Shown: positions 1 to 11,442 of the stretch, piece by piece
Layout: each line of letters starts with the position of its first letter
Numbering within the stretch: position 1 is the first letter of the stretch
Assembly: GCF_038502225.1 (NCBI RefSeq)
Contig: NC_091298.1
Coordinates: 33,039,494-33,103,493 of the forward strand
DNA: 64,000 nt
DNA from: Cherax quadricarinatus
Lineage: Eukaryota; Arthropoda; Malacostraca; Decapoda; Parastacidae
Direction of reading: 5' to 3'
The notes under the pieces: generated by a model
Databases searched by the model: none
What the model saw: only the letters and a program-made list of their open reading frames with translations
What the model was told of the DNA's origin: nothing
Position numbers and translations under genes: made by a program

Positions 1-442
1 ACCCTCTAGTCCGACATCCGGAAGTGATTGTGTGTGTGTGTAGACGCACATCTGCCATATTAATGCGCAAAAGAGTGTGAGAATTTGATTCTCGTTTAAT
101 CATGACGATCTCAAAATTTGCGTCTGCCTCTTCTGAATGGCTACAACTTTAATGGCTAATTTGTCATATGGCCATAATACTACTCATACACTTTTAGTTT
201 GTGTGGACAAATTTGCCAGTTCGATGAATATTTTTTTCAAAGCTCGAAATCATAAGAATTTTCATCAAATTAGACAATCTTAAAAAAAAAATATATTAAT
301 AATTCTGGATTCTTACAACTTTCACAAGTAAAAGTTAACACGTAGGTTCCATTAAGGAACGGTAAGTTCCGAGTTATGGGAAAAGGGCGGGTGGGGTTAG
401 GGGAGGTACTTTATTAAAGATAAGTAGCCTAACCACTTGTGC

Positions 443-481
<39 letters not shown>

Positions 482-2109
482 TGCTATTCAAGAATTTCTT
501 TCCGCATAAAGCAGACTAGAAGATGCATTATCTAATTATTGTACAGTCTGCAACGAAATTTTCACATTCACAGTTTATATCCAAGAAAAAGGTTTCATCC
601 ATTTCTTACGATGCATCAACCTTTAAAGACTTATGCTGCTTACAGATGTTTTATTTTAACTGGAGGTAAGTGATAATCCCATACAACTCATGCAGCACCT
701 GTAGAAGGAATGCCTTTCAGATGGGATCCAAGTAAGTGGCGAATAAGTCTAATTCTTGGATAAAGATCCTCTCATTAGCATCAAGGCACTTCCCCTTGGG
801 AAACATGATGCAGTTATGCATTGCAAAATATTACTATTCAATTTCAAGAACGAAGATGGCATACTGTGCACCTGGAGTCTCCATAGCAAACACCAACCTT
901 TTTATAAGTAGGATACATCAGTTTTGAGATTTAGAAGTCAATCAGAGCAGGCTTTCTAACATTATCAAAGAGATATTATAATTTCATAAATTTTCTATTT
1001 GACCTTGATCAGAGAGCACTTGCACATGTCAATAGTTGCATGACTCTTTTCCAAGTTACAGTAGAGCTGCGTTGAAAATTTGAAGGCACTCGGAGGAGCC
1101 TGAAAATGCACAGAGCGATCTGATTTCCCGTGGGTCATGAGGCACTACAAGGGATCGTGATATACATCAGACTAGATTACAAACATCAGGAGATTTCCCC
1201 GTGGAGGATGGTAATGCTTGCCCTCACTACTTCCTTCTGCATACCCTTCTTCCTCTCACCACCTGTGTCCTTATACCGTCTGCCTCTGCTGTTGTATCTC
1301 TCCTGCCACCCATTCCTTACCACCTTCCTTTGTATAAAAGTGGCCTTACTTGGCCACCTGCTTCCTTAAATCATCTACCTTCCCTCATCACCTGTTTTTA
1401 AATACTATCTGACTTTCCTTACTACCTGTTTCCCCTCACCAGCTGTTTCATTATTTCATCTACCTCCCTTCATCTGCATCTTCGAATCATCTACCTCCCT
1501 TCACCGCCTGCTTCATCACACCATTTGCCTACCCTCTGGTCCTTCCAAAATATGAAGTGAACGCATCATCTTATAAAAGAATTTATTGTTGTCGACAAAG
1601 CAACATACTAAAGGTCTCAAAACCCTTACTCAGGAAATATGCGCAATTTGCATAAATCAAATGTGGTGGTCAAATGCACGCCTGTTTTTGTTTCTCATCG
1701 TCTTCACAAACATAAGGCTAATAAAAGTTTGTGTACTGCGAAAATTTAGTGTCATTAATACGTACGATTTGAAAATTCTAATTTATTTGTGATAATTTAA
1801 GAAAGTTATTTATGGAAAAAAATCTAACCACATACCATTACAATGCAAAGACTGACCCATAAAATCTAAAAGGCCTGTGGCCTTTTTATTTACGTACTTC
1901 ATTAAGAAAAACATTTACAACAACGACTTGATGCAGTTGACAAAGCTTATCATAGTCAAAATGTATCAGCTGTGAATTAACGCTTTTGATCATAGATCCC
2001 CAACATTCTCCACGAAGACATGTGTTGGGTAAACTGTACTTGCGGGAAGTGCAACGCTTAGTGGTACATATATATTTTTTACAACGGCAGCATATCACAT
2101 CTAAAAACT
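1..2109. other. Non-coding stretch, no recognisable gene
   Basis: I see no ORF with family resemblance here. The stretch is AT-rich with a (TG)n microsatellite at 445-479 and a pyrimidine-rich imperfect repeat at about 1201-1550. That repeat recurs around words like CACCTGCTTC and ATCTACCTCCCT, and its long open frames are a by-product of low stop-codon density in CT-rich DNA. A short palindrome lies near 1868-1887. Confidence 0.7.
445..479. repeat. (TG)n microsatellite
   Basis: An uninterrupted TG dinucleotide tract of about 35 bp in otherwise unique AT-rich DNA. Confidence 0.95.
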
Positions 2110-2345
2110 CTGGTGGAACAACTGATTTTATCTATAATCTGGAACAGACTATGGAACTGAACTCCTCTCCAGGCCGAGGAAGTGACCACCTCAAAACTAC
2201 TTCGTTGACGGTCATGGACTGATTGCATCCATTTTACACCTACACTGTTTTTGTAATCTCTTATGTATTCGACTGAAGACGCCTACTGTGAAGGCGAAGC
2301 TATTCGGAATAAACATGTCTAATTGTTGCACATGTGTCTTACGGT
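2110..2345 (+). repeat. Decayed hammerhead-type repeat, family B, plus orientation
   Basis: The sequence parallels the family B module at 53016-53457: a GGAACTGAACT segment, a GGCCGAGGAAGTGA segment, then a hammerhead-like core at 2268-2309 and the shared tail ending TTGCACATGTGTCTTA. In the core, box I CUGAAGA, an imperfect helix II and the helix I pair UUCGA/UCGGA are still visible, but GAAA has become GAAG and helix II has a mismatch, so it is probably inactive. Its tail faces the minus-strand copy at 2587-2800, the opposite arrangement to the head-to-head elements elsewhere. Confidence 0.6.
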
Positions 2346-3468
2346 AACTTCCTGTCAATATTGTATACCAAAGTTAGAATCATCCAATCCACATCATGAT
2401 CTGGAAGCAGACATGGAGGCAGTGATATTTTGCAGCTGGAGGAAGGGACTGTGGCACTACATGGGTTGTACTCTGTGTCACTTTTTCATGGAATCGTCTG
2501 CAGCACAGAAAATCGAGATCTTCATCCTGGTCTCCACAACACAAGCATAATTATTAAAAATGTTATGTAATAACGACAAGTAGATGAGTAAGTCATGTGC
2601 AACAGGTGGGCATCTTTATTGATGAAACGATTCGGCTACACGGTAGGCTTTTTAAGTCGAGTAGAAAGGAGGAGAAAAAAATTGAAGAGACATCAAGATT
2701 TGTGGCGAGGTCAGTATGGTGTGATTAGCCCAATTTATAGGTGTTCAGACGTTTAGCCTGGAGACGACTTTTGCTCCATAGTCTGGAACAAAGTGAAGCT
2801 GAATAATAGGTTAGATAAGATTTCTCAGGAAACAAGACAAGTATTTCTTGACGAGGGTCATCTGACCGAGGCCTTCCGCTGGCTTACTGATCCAACGTTT
2901 GAAAAATTATGGAAGCTGAATCATGAGAATGCAACCATACATTCTGCCAAAAATGGATCATCAAATATGTTGAAGACTTTGCAGGGAGTGGGACCGGCTA
3001 GTAGTAAGAAAGTAACAATTAAGAAGCTCTGCAGCAAGCTTTCTCTCCCATTTTAAGCAAAGCCCTCTCAAATACAACCTTCTCACTCATACCAGTGGTT
3101 AAGAAATAAAGTTGTGGAATATGTCCCAGTACCAAAACACCGCCATATTGCTGTCTCACATTGGTACATTTATGAAAACAAGATACAACACTGACAAACA
3201 GATGAATACAACTTAGAGACAAACTAGTGTCCATTCTCCAGCTGTAATTATTCTTTTCATCTCAGTTGATAATGTGATGTTGACTGCTCTGGCTTGCTCA
3301 GCAACGTGTGGTTCAGCCTTTATTATCTTTGAGGCAAACTTTTACCTACTGTAAAGGGACGAGAGATGGTGTCAGATAACTTGAGGAAAATGATTTTCAC
3401 TTGCTGGGAGACCAAGACAAATTTTTACCCATATCAGGCATTCCTTTGAAAACTGATTGGATATCATG
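2346..3468. other. Unique DNA between repeats, nothing recognised
   Basis: Apart from the family B remnant at 2587-2800, I see no gene, no conserved domain and no tandem structure. Short ORFs here (for example 2793-3056) match nothing I recognise and lack splice-site or codon-bias support. Confidence 0.5.
2587..2800 (-). repeat. Decayed hammerhead-type repeat, family B, minus orientation
   Basis: Read on the minus strand this is a second diverged copy of the family B module. The core is at 2621-2660, with helix II GCCUAC-CGU-GUAGCC, GAAU in place of GAAA and box I reduced to CUUAAAA. The GTTGCACATGACTT tail lies at 2591-2606. The catalytic boxes are damaged. Confidence 0.55.
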
Positions 3469-3528
3469 ACACGCACACACACACACACGCACACACACGC
3501 ACACACGCACACGCGCACACACGCACAC

Positions 3529-3602
<74 letters not shown>
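3469..3602. repeat. (AC)n microsatellite with ACGC interruptions
   Basis: An AC tract of about 134 bp whose first third is interrupted by CG steps. It abuts directly the 5'-truncated LINE copy that starts at 3603, the first of several LINE/(AC)n junctions in this window. Confidence 0.95.
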
Positions 3603-3604
<2 letters not shown>

Positions 3605-3891
3605 GGTGGACAAAGACAGGATGTTCCAAAGATGTGACACAAAAACATGGGGTAACAATTGGAAGTTGAAGACTCCGATGAGTCAAAGTGATGTTAGGAA
3701 ATATTTCTTAAGTCACAGAGTTGTCAGGAACTGGAACAGTCTGGAAAGTGACGTAGTGGAGGCAAGACTCATACATAGTTTTAAGCTCATAGAGCAGGGA
3801 GAGAGAGGACCTAGTAGCGATCAGTGAACAGGCGAGGAAAGGAGCAATGAATCTACCCCTGCAACCACAAGCTGGTGAGAACAAATAGGTG

Positions 3892-3893
<2 letters not shown>
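3603..3893 (+). mobile_element. AC-flanked LINE, 3' end only
   Basis: The C-terminus of a non-LTR retrotransposon ORF2 followed by its 3' UTR. Conserved features are a [10 protein letters not shown] motif, an RKYF..HRVVRNWNSL motif and a VVEA..IHSFK end, the family signature repeated at 4848-5279, 26417-26875 and 48647-48925. The UTR ends CTGCAACCACAA... then TAGGTGAGTA and runs into (AC)n at 3894. The outer breakpoint of the large inverted duplication cuts this copy at 3769, yet the reading frame runs through that point, so this is the undisturbed parental locus. Confidence 0.8.

Positions 3894-3964
<71 letters not shown>
3894..3964. repeat. (AC)n microsatellite at LINE 3' end
   Basis: A pure AC tract directly after the TAGGTGAGTA terminus of the LINE copy ending at 3893, and directly before the next copy at 3966. 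It is mirrored by (GT)n at about 27759-27834. Confidence 0.95.
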
Positions 3965-3965
<1 letters not shown>

Positions 3966-3966
<1 letters not shown>

Positions 3967-5289
3967 CAAATGTAGTCCCAATTTTTCGAAAACGAGACAG
4001 ACATGAAGCATTAAACTACAGACCAGTGTCACTGACATAAACAGAATGCGGTCATGGAAAAAATATCAGGAGAAGAGTGGTGGAGCACCTAGAAAGAAAT
4101 GAGCTTATCAACAACAGCCAGAACAGTTTTAGGGACGGGAAATCCTGTGTCACAAACCTAATGGAATTTTATGACAGGATGACAGCAGTAAGAAAAGAGA
4201 GAGAGGGGTGGGTTGACTGCGTTTTCTTAGACTGTAAGAAGGCGTTTGTCACAGTTCCACACAAGAGATTAGTGCAAAAACTGGAGGACCAGGCAGGGAT
4301 AACAGGAAGGTAAAGCAATGGATCAGGGAATACCTGTCAGGAAGACAACAGCGAGTCAAGGTACGTGGGGAGGTGTCAGAGTGGGCGCCTGTGACGAGCG
4401 GGGTTCCACAGGGTCAGTTCTATAACCGGTACTGTTTCTGGTATTTGTGAACGACATGACAGAAGGAATAGACTCAGAAGTGTCCCTGTTCGCAGAAGAT
4501 GTGAAGTTGATGAGAAGAATTCAATCGGACGAGGACCAGGCAGAACTACTAAGGGATCTTGACAGGCTGCAGCCCTGGTCCAGCAACTGGCTCCTGAGTT
4601 CAACCCTACCAAGTGCAAAGTCATGAAGATTGGAGAAGGACAAAGAAGACCGCCGACGGAGTACAGGCTAGGGGACCAGAGACTACAAACATCACTCAAG
4701 GAAAAGGATATTGGGGTGAATATAACACCAGGCACATCTCCTGAGGTGCACATCAACCAAATAACTGCTGCAGCATACTGGCGCCTAGCAAACCTAAGAA
4801 CAGCTTTCCTGCATCTTAATTAGAAATCGTTCAGAACAAAGTACATCATGTACGTTAGGCCTATATTGCAGTATGCAGCACCAGTTTGGAAGCTAGAGAA
4901 AATGCAAAGGTTTGCAAGAAAACTAGCCCAGGAGCTAAGGGGTATGTCCTACGAGGGGAGGTTAAGGGAAATCAACCTGACGACACTGGAGGACAGGAGA
5001 GATAGGGGAGATATGATAACGACATATGAAGAACTGAGAGGAATCGACAAGGTAGACAGAGACAGGATGTTTCAGAGATGGGACACAACAAGAAATAACA
5101 GTTGGAAGTTGAAGACTCAGATGAATTACAGGGATATTAGAAAGTATTTCTTCAGTCACAGAGATGTCAGGAAGTGGAATAGTCTGGGAAGTGATGTAGT
5201 GGAGGCAGGATCCGTACATGGCTTTAAGATGATGTTTGATAAACCTCATGGTTTAGTCACGGCTAGGAGCCGTGACTAAACCCCTGCAA
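3966..5289 (+). mobile_element. AC-flanked LINE, RT to 3' end, frameshifted
   Basis: A non-LTR retrotransposon RT carried across several frames. It opens with a NYRPVSLT-like block (about 4010), followed by VVEHLERNELINN and FRDGKSCVTNLMEFYDR (4077-4200), VDCVFLDCKKAF (catalytic block A, about 4220-4250) and VPHKRLVQKLE. A broken SGVPQGS block lies near 4395-4420. A FAEDVKLMRR block at about 4490 has E where the family has D in the catalytic FADD. The C-terminal MYVRPILQYAAPVW...DRMFQRW region is at 4848-5279. Compared with its mirror copy (26417-26875) the left copy lacks about 30 bp after the AAPVW motif. The copy is inactive: several stops and shifts. Confidence 0.8.
5250..5282. repeat. 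15-bp perfect hairpin in LINE 3' UTR
   Basis: GGTTTAGTCACGGCT and its exact reverse complement flank a 3-nt loop (AGG) at 5265-5267. The hairpin is mirrored at about 26414-26446. Other copies of the same LINE have ordinary UTR sequence here, so the hairpin probably arose by local templated copying. Confidence 0.8.
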
Positions 5290-6440
5290 CCACAAAAACA
5301 CATTCTCAGGAGAAGTATAGTGGAACACTAAAAAGGAATGGCTTCAGGGATGGAAAATCCTGTGTCACAAACCTATTGGAGTTCTTCTACAAAGTAAGAG
5401 GAGAGAGTGAGCGTAGGGTAGATGGCACTTTCTTGGAGTGTACGTAGTCTTTTCACACAGTATCGCACAAGAGACTAGTACAAAAGTTAGAGGAGAATGC
5501 AGGAAAAACAGGAAAAGCACTGCAATGGATCAAGGAATGTCTGACAGGAAGCAATGAGTGATGTTCAGTGACGAGGTGTAGGAATGGGTACAGGTGTCCA
5601 ATGGGGTTCCGCAAGGATCAGTCCCAGGACCGTTTCTGTGTCTTGTATTGGTGAACGGCATGACATAAGGGAAAAAGTCAGAGGAATCCCTTGTTTGCAG
5701 ACGACGTGAAACTAATGAGGAGAATCCAAGCGAATGAGGACCAGGAAATGCTACAAAGGGATCTGGACAGACTGCATGTCTGGTCTAACAAATGTCTCCT
5801 GGAGTTGAAACCCCACCAAATGCAAAATTATGAAGTTTGGGGAAGGGCAAAGAAGCCCACAGATGGCGTGCAGGCTCGGAGATCAAAAGCTGTGTACCTC
5901 ACTCAGGGAGAAAGATCCTTGGGTAGCATACTAAGCATATCCCGTGGGGCGCAAATCAACCAAATAACAGCTGCAGGAAATGCGCGTCGGGCAACTTAAG
6001 AATAGCTTTTCGATATATATGTAAGGAGTTACTCATCACACTCCTTACCGTGTTCTTCATACTGAAGTATGCAGCTCCAGCGTGGAACCCATAAGTTGAC
6101 AAGCATGTCAAGAAATTAGAGAAAGTGCACAGATTTGCAACAAAACTAGACCCGGAACTAAGGGTTATGTTCAATGAGGAGAGATTAAGCGAACTCAACT
6201 TTACGACGCTAGAGGACAGGAGGGCTAGGGAAGATACGATAACGTCGCACAAAATAAAGAAAGGAAATGATAAAGTGATCAGGGACAGTATGTTTCAGAG
6301 ATGGGTTATATAAACAAGGAGACACAACTGGAAATTGAGAACTCGAATAAGTCATAGGGATGCTAGGGAGAATTTCTTCAGCCTTAGGGTTGTCAGGAGA
6401 GTGAACCTAGTAGTGACCAGTGAAGAGGTGGGGCCAAGAG

Positions 6441-6441
<1 letters not shown>
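5290..6441 (+). mobile_element. AC-flanked LINE, RT fragment, heavily decayed
   Basis: A further same-orientation copy, beginning in the RT at the ENPVSQT..LLEFF block. The catalytic region reads FADDVKLMRRIQANEDQEML at 5691-5750, so this copy keeps the family's FADD motif although the rest is interrupted. The C-terminal LDPELRVMF..ERLSELN..LEDRRARED block is at 6125-6313. The end is joined to a long (AC)n tract at 6442. The right-arm mirror (25231-26410) retains about 23 bp missing here near 5335, consistent with independent decay of the arms. Confidence 0.75.
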
Positions 6442-6502
<61 letters not shown>

Positions 6503-6605
6503 GCACGCGCGCGCGCACACACACACACACGCACACGCACACACACACACACGCACACGCACACACGCACGCACGCACACACACACACACACATACACAC
6601 ACACA
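6442..6605. repeat. (AC)n microsatellite with GC-rich interruptions
   Basis: About 164 bp of AC repeat with CGCGCG and CACG interruptions, lying between two LINE copies. The mirror (GT)n tract at 25054-25230 has a different internal pattern and length. Confidence 0.95.
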
Positions 6606-7290
6606 CCACAGACGGAGTACAGTCTAGGGGGCCCGAGACTAGGAACCTCACTCAAGGAAAAGGACTGGGGTGAGTATAACACTGGCCACATCTCCTGAGG
6701 CGCATATCGACCAAATAACTGTGGCAGCTTACGGGCGCCTAGCAAACAAAGAACAGCATTCCGACATCTTAATAAGGAATCGTTCAGGACCCTGTACACT
6801 GTGTACGTTAGGCCCATATTGGAATATGCAGCACCAGTTTCGAACCCCACACCTAGCCAAGCACGAAAGTGCAAAGGTTTGCAACTAGACTGGTCCCGTA
6901 GCTAAGGCGCATGTCCTACGAGGAGAGGTTAAAAGGAATCTACCTGACGACACAGGAAGACAGGAGAGATAGGGGGGATACGATAACGACATACAAAATA
7001 CTGAGAGGAATCGAAAAGGTGGACAGAGATGGGACACAGCAACAAAGGGTCACAGTTGAAAGTTGAAGACTCAGATGAATCACAGGGATGTTAAGTAGTA
7101 GTTCTTCAGTCACAGAGCTGTTGCAAGTGGAATAGTCTGGGAAGTGATGTTGGGGAGGCAGGAACCATACGAATCTTTAAGAAGAGGTATGATAAAGCTC
7201 ATGGAGCGGGAAGAGTGACCTAGTAGCGACCAGTGAAGAGGCTGGGCCAGGAGTTGTGAATCGACCCCTGCAACCACTACTAGGAGAGTA
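6606..7290 (+). mobile_element. AC-flanked LINE, C-terminal fragment
   Basis: Starts immediately after (AC)n in the block preceding the [11 protein letters not shown] motif (about 6800-6840) and runs through the ELRRMSYEERL, DRRDRGDTITTYKILRGI and HSFKKRYDKAH-like region to the 3' UTR CGACCCCTGCAACCAC at 7262-7277. Several frameshifts. Mirrored at about 24370-25053. Confidence 0.75.
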
Positions 7291-7329
7291 CACTCATTAT
7301 CAGCCTCCTCTAACATAGTCACTTGTTCT

Positions 7330-7640
7330 CTTTCATAACAAAACATTTGCCTCTCCTCTTCCCTTCACCACTCCTTTGTCCATCTACTTCCTATCCTCAC
7401 CAGCTGCCCCTCACTTTTTGCTGTCCCTCTACACCTGACATTTCTCACTACTTTCTCCTTTATACCTGCCTCTCATCACTTCTTGCCTCCCCTCTGTACT
7501 TGCTTCCCCACCCCAACTGCCTCTTCTTCTCGCCTTTCATCCTCATCATCTTTCACTTCTCGCCCCTCAGCACCCTCTCTATTTACTCCCCACCATCATT
7601 CTCCACTCACCCACTGCCTCTTCTCTCTCCGTGAGCTAAA
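7330..7640. repeat. CT-rich low-complexity block
   Basis: A pyrimidine-rich stretch (CTTCCC, CCTCAC words) with long stop-free frames that carry no domain. Mirrored as GA-rich sequence at about 24005-24320. Confidence 0.8.
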
Positions 7641-7811
7641 TATTTTCTCCCAATTATCTACCTGTATGAAACAGCGTCTTTCTTAATAATATATGCTCCT
7701 CTTAGCTCTGATGTCTTCTCCTTTCCTCGTCTGACTCTCTCAGAGCATTACATTCTGAGGCTTTCCTCTTTTCTCATTAAACAGCCAGTGTTCCAGAGAC
7801 TTCCCTCCTCT

Positions 7812-8275
7812 CCTACTATACAGTGAGGGATTCTATAGCTTCCCTCCTCTCCCACTATACAGTGAGGGATTCTATAGCTTCCCTCCTCTCCCACTAAACA
7901 GTGAGGGATTATATAGCTTCTCTCCTCTCCCACTATACAGTGAGGGATTCTATAGCTTCCCTCATTTCCCACTATACAGTGAGGGATTCTATAGCTTCCC
8001 TCTTCTTCCACTATACAGTGAGGGATTCTATAGCTTCCCTCCTCTCCCACTATTCAGTGAGGGATTCTATAGCTTCCCTCCTCTCCCACTATACAGTGAG
8101 GGATTCTATAGCTTCCCTCCTCTCCCACTATACAGTGAGGGATTCTATAGCTTCCCTCTTCTCCCACTATACAGTGAGGGATTCTATAGCTTCCCTCCTT
8201 TCCCACTATACAGTGAGGGATTCTATAGCTTCCCTCTTCTTCCACTATACAGTGAGGGATTTTGCGGCTTCTATG
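7812..8275. repeat. 39-bp minisatellite, about 12 copies (left arm)
   Basis: The unit CTATACAGTGAGGGATTCTA plus TAGCTTCCCTCCTCTCCCA repeats head to tail. Because 39 is 13 codons, frames on both strands stay open (HYTVRDSIASLLS on plus, GEEGSYRIPHCIV on minus). Units differ by single substitutions. The right-arm array at 23195-23855 has about 17 units, so copy number changed after duplication. Confidence 0.95.
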
Positions 8276-8795
8276 TTTTCTCGCTTCTCAGTGAGGTATC
8301 CCGAGGCTGTGTCATAGCCTCACACAAGTCTGCCCTGGGACCGCTGTGCTCGTCTGGCATTAACAACAATGAGATACTGCCGGTTGGCGGTAATGAGACG
8401 CATAATATTATATACGGGTAGCACGTTGGGGTTATATTTAGGTGGTTATGACGATTTTCTATGTCCGGCAATAGCTAAGGGTGATAGATTATTTTCTTGT
8501 TGATGAAAATGATAGCGGAAAGTCTGGGGCACTTGGTACTAGTTACACTTGGGCATGAGAAGTGCTGTAATCTTAGTATACTCATATTCATGCCGAATAA
8601 AATGAGAATTTGATTATTGTTCTCATTCTCGCACATTAATTGATGTATTTTTGTTAATTTGTTTATTAACTGAAGTTGATGCAGTTCATAATAACTAAAT
8701 GAAGACGTGTAGTATATAATATAGTAATTTAATTAGATTTATGATGTGCATCTAAAATGACTTATTCACATCAAGTTTTCGAAAGTCTATTATGT

Positions 8796-9060
8796 AAAAG
8801 AACACAAGTGCATCTAATGCGACATTTTATTGTGGCAACGTTTCTCTCCCCAGGAGCTTTGTCAAGCCGTTGCAAATAATATAGACACACAAAGGGTATA
8901 TATAAGTATAGAGTGAGGTGAAAAGCATAATATAATCATTGTATATAGTAGTGGTAGTACTTGTAGTAGTAATAGTAGTTCATATGATGGTAGTAGTAGT
9001 AGTATTAGTAGTAGTGGTGGTGGTGGTGGTAGCAGCCATGTGATGGCGGGGTTTATTGTT
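8796..9060 (-). repeat. Hammerhead-type repeat, family C (left arm)
   Basis: On the minus strand the order is (TAG/TGG)n-like trinucleotide DNA (8945-9035), about 80 bp of unique DNA, the hammerhead-like core at 8834-8868, then an AATAAAATGTCGC tail with GTGTTCTTTT. This module order (trinucleotide tract, core, tail) matches the family B module at 53016-53457. Mirrored at 22398-22665. Confidence 0.6.
8834..8868 (-). ncRNA. Hammerhead-like ribozyme motif, family C
   Basis: Minus strand: helix I GGC, box I UUGACAA, one extra A, helix II (CUCC-UGG-GGAG), GAAA, CGU, U, then helix I GCC. Box I positions 3 and 8 are U and A rather than the usual C and G, a paired change. Helix III would be the self-complementary ACGU with no loop, so self-cleavage would need a dimer or tandem transcript. 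Confidence 0.5.
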
Positions 9061-9269
9061 TGAAGAGAATTTTTGCTAATACTTCTGAACAGAATCATGA
9101 GACAGGAACAAGGAAGCACGTGGATTCATTCGAATGGAAGATGTTTCAAGGACTCAACCGAGGACCCATATTTGGAAATGTGAAGCGCATTTCTGGCGAA
9201 GAAACTGCGAGACCACTCACTGGACTCCCTGGACACTTGCGACAGCAAAGTAAGCGAAACCAACCCGAG

Positions 9270-9930
9270 ATATGCTAGATGGTGAAAGCTGGCAGACAGC
9301 AGGAGTCCAGAAGTCCCAGAGGAGACACAATGTTACCTTGGCTCACATCGAGCAAGCTGGGACATCTGCATTCAACAAATTCAAGTTGATAAGCAAAGGA
9401 CACCACGACACCCCGTATTCTGTTATAAGTCATCTAAAGAAGAATTATGGCCTGAAGATATCGGTGCCCCCAAATCTGAAAAGGGAGTTTTTTCTTACTC
9501 CCGAAACACAGAATTCTTTGAGGTACTGCAGAAGGTGAACGAACTCGAATCACCACTTGTTCTCACAGAACCAAAATCCACAGAGCGGGTAACAAAAAGG
9601 TGTACTAATGCGCTATCCGCTAGACATGTCTCTCGATACAGTTCATAGTAACAAAAATATTTTGAAAGTTGAACGACTCCGAGAGAAGGACGGCAAGTCT
9701 TGATTCAACACAGAGGACCTTTCCCATATCAACTGGATCCATGTTGTTGGGGAAAATACCAGGTTAGGATCTACAACCCAGAACCTTTGAGATACTTCAG
9801 GTGCCAGAGGAAATATGCGGCATCTGTAGTGGGTCTCACCTGACCAGAAGACTGCTTGGGTAAACTGAATGGAGCCGAATCTACTGAACCTCGTTGTCCA
9901 TACTGTATCAAGGTGTAAGCCTGTTGTTTA
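9270..9930 (+). pseudogene. Decayed gag-like ORF1 with zinc-knuckle remnant
   Basis: Broken frames share a recognisable order: a basic, lysine-rich segment (9272-9538), then after frameshifts PEPLRYFRCQR and a following P..CLGK and PRCPYC segment (about 9775-9915). These resemble the CCHC zinc-knuckle end of ORF1 proteins of I/Jockey-type LINEs (PEPLRCFRCQRFGH style). The second knuckle cysteines are lost. The parent element is uncertain and no RT follows directly. Mirrored at about 21540-22190 with one to two amino-acid differences. Confidence 0.5.
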
Positions 9931-10850
9931 TCTTATTACTGTTATACTACTGATTTAACTCCGTAGATACATACTGTATATATCTTGGTGAAGGAATATG
10001 GGGATGAAGAAAAAACAAAAAACTACACCTCTGTGTTTGTTCTGCCTTTGATTGTCTGGCTGCTGTTTGACTGATGACTTTTGTAACAGCCAGGTACAGC
10101 AGGCTTTGAATTTCCTACCTGCATTAGTGATAACTTACCTTGATGTTTCTCTGCGTACTGACGACCATAATCTGTTTTGAAATTTGCAACAAAACTACCA
10201 ACCAATAAAATCTTCACATTTACTCACACCACGATAGAAAAGCTAAATGAAGGGTAATCATAGGCATCTTGCTACGTTTCCTAGGTATCTGCAGTGGTGA
10301 CTTCCTTGAATAATTCACTTTCATCGAACAAGTATTATCTAAGCCTCACTTTCCTCGTTACTTCATCAATGATTGCAGACTCCGTGCACGTAACATCTTC
10401 AATGCACCCACACGTAATATCACCGAAAGAAAGTAAATTGCCCTCACTATCTATTCCATTGTAAACACGTCTCCAACATTCTCTCGAACACCATCTTCCA
10501 AGTAACTATCACTGCATCCACCACAGTCTAAGAAATCATCAGTAAGAGTCACCACTGACACGAACCTTCACTTGCAAAGACGGCAACAAAATATGCGCGG
10601 CAAAACCTCTACAAGCCTAGCTGGCATTTCTGAACCCGCCAGTTGGGAAGACTTGAAGACCGCCTGCGTTTTACACCGAATCTCCTACAACCATTTAATT
10701 AATTGTAAAGATGCTCGAATGCTCGTCAGAGACGCAGGATCTTCGAATCATCACTGATCAGAATACACAACAACTTTAGACAAAACAATGAGTTCTGCAA
10801 TGTAGCTTAAACTCTTGCTGGGTATCGTCTTCATTATCCCTCAAAACATC
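9931..10850. other. No recognisable gene
   Basis: Short ORFs at 10023-10217 (minus) and 10572-10757 (plus) are conserved in the mirror arm simply because the arm is duplicated. Neither has a domain or splice context that I recognise. Confidence 0.5.
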
Positions 10851-10854
10851 AACA

Positions 10855-10962
10855 CTACAGTATATAACTGGTTTCGAAAACCGACAAGTTGAAGAACAGG
10901 ACACTTGTGTAACATTTGGATATCTTTACTTTGGAAAATTTTGCTAGGCATCAGTTCCGTAC

Positions 10963-10965
<3 letters not shown>
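10855..10965 (-). repeat. Truncated hammerhead-type repeat tail
   Basis: Minus strand reads ACUGAUGCC..., CAAAAUUUUCC, AAAGUAAAGAUAUCCAAAUG, an ACACAAGTGTC tail and CTTGTCGGTTTTCGAAACCA, the same tail layout as family A at 30966-31072. Helix II and part of the core are deleted, so it is not functional. It abuts (TA)n. Mirror copy at about 20508-20625. Confidence 0.5.

Positions 10966-11057
<92 letters not shown>
10966..11057. repeat. (TA)n microsatellite
   Basis: A pure TA tract of about 90 bp that provides the target for the adjacent MITE at 11058. Confidence 0.95.
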
Positions 11058-11060
<3 letters not shown>

Positions 11061-11442
11061 ATGCCGAATATGTAAAACTGGTCAATTAGCAAGAACTCAT
11101 TTAAAATTAAGTACTTTCCGAAATTTTCTCTTATACGTTTAAAGATATATTTTTTTCACTAATGTTAATGTAAAAATTTTTAATTTTGCGCCAAAAGAAT
11201 CTTAGAAAACTTACCTAACCTTATTATAACAAGAGCAATTTATTTTAGCCTAATCCAACTATGTATATTTTAGATTTGTTTACAGTAATTTAATACTAAA
11301 CAAACACAGTGAAATATATTTTTTTCGTTAGGTTTAGAATGATTTTGGCGAAATTATTGCATACACAAATTTTCACTTGTCCAATATGGCAAGATGAGCA
11401 TTGCTATTTAAGCCAAGATCGCAAGTTCTGCATATTCGGCAC

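Noticed and set aside
1863..1894. Terminator-like palindrome followed by T-run
   Set aside because: Rho-independent terminators are bacterial, and the context is eukaryotic non-coding DNA.
3397..3686. Long ORFs of alternating Cys-Val or Thr-His in (AC)n regions
   Set aside because: Dinucleotide repeats give stop-free frames. There is no start context, domain or flanking coding sequence. The same applies at 6352-6874, 24786-25337, 27719-27982 and 47940-48609.
7748..8317. Repeat protein with 13-residue units (HYTVRDSIASLLS)
   Set aside because: The period is a multiple of three and frames on both strands are open. Unit copy number varies between arms, and there is no conserved start or flank.
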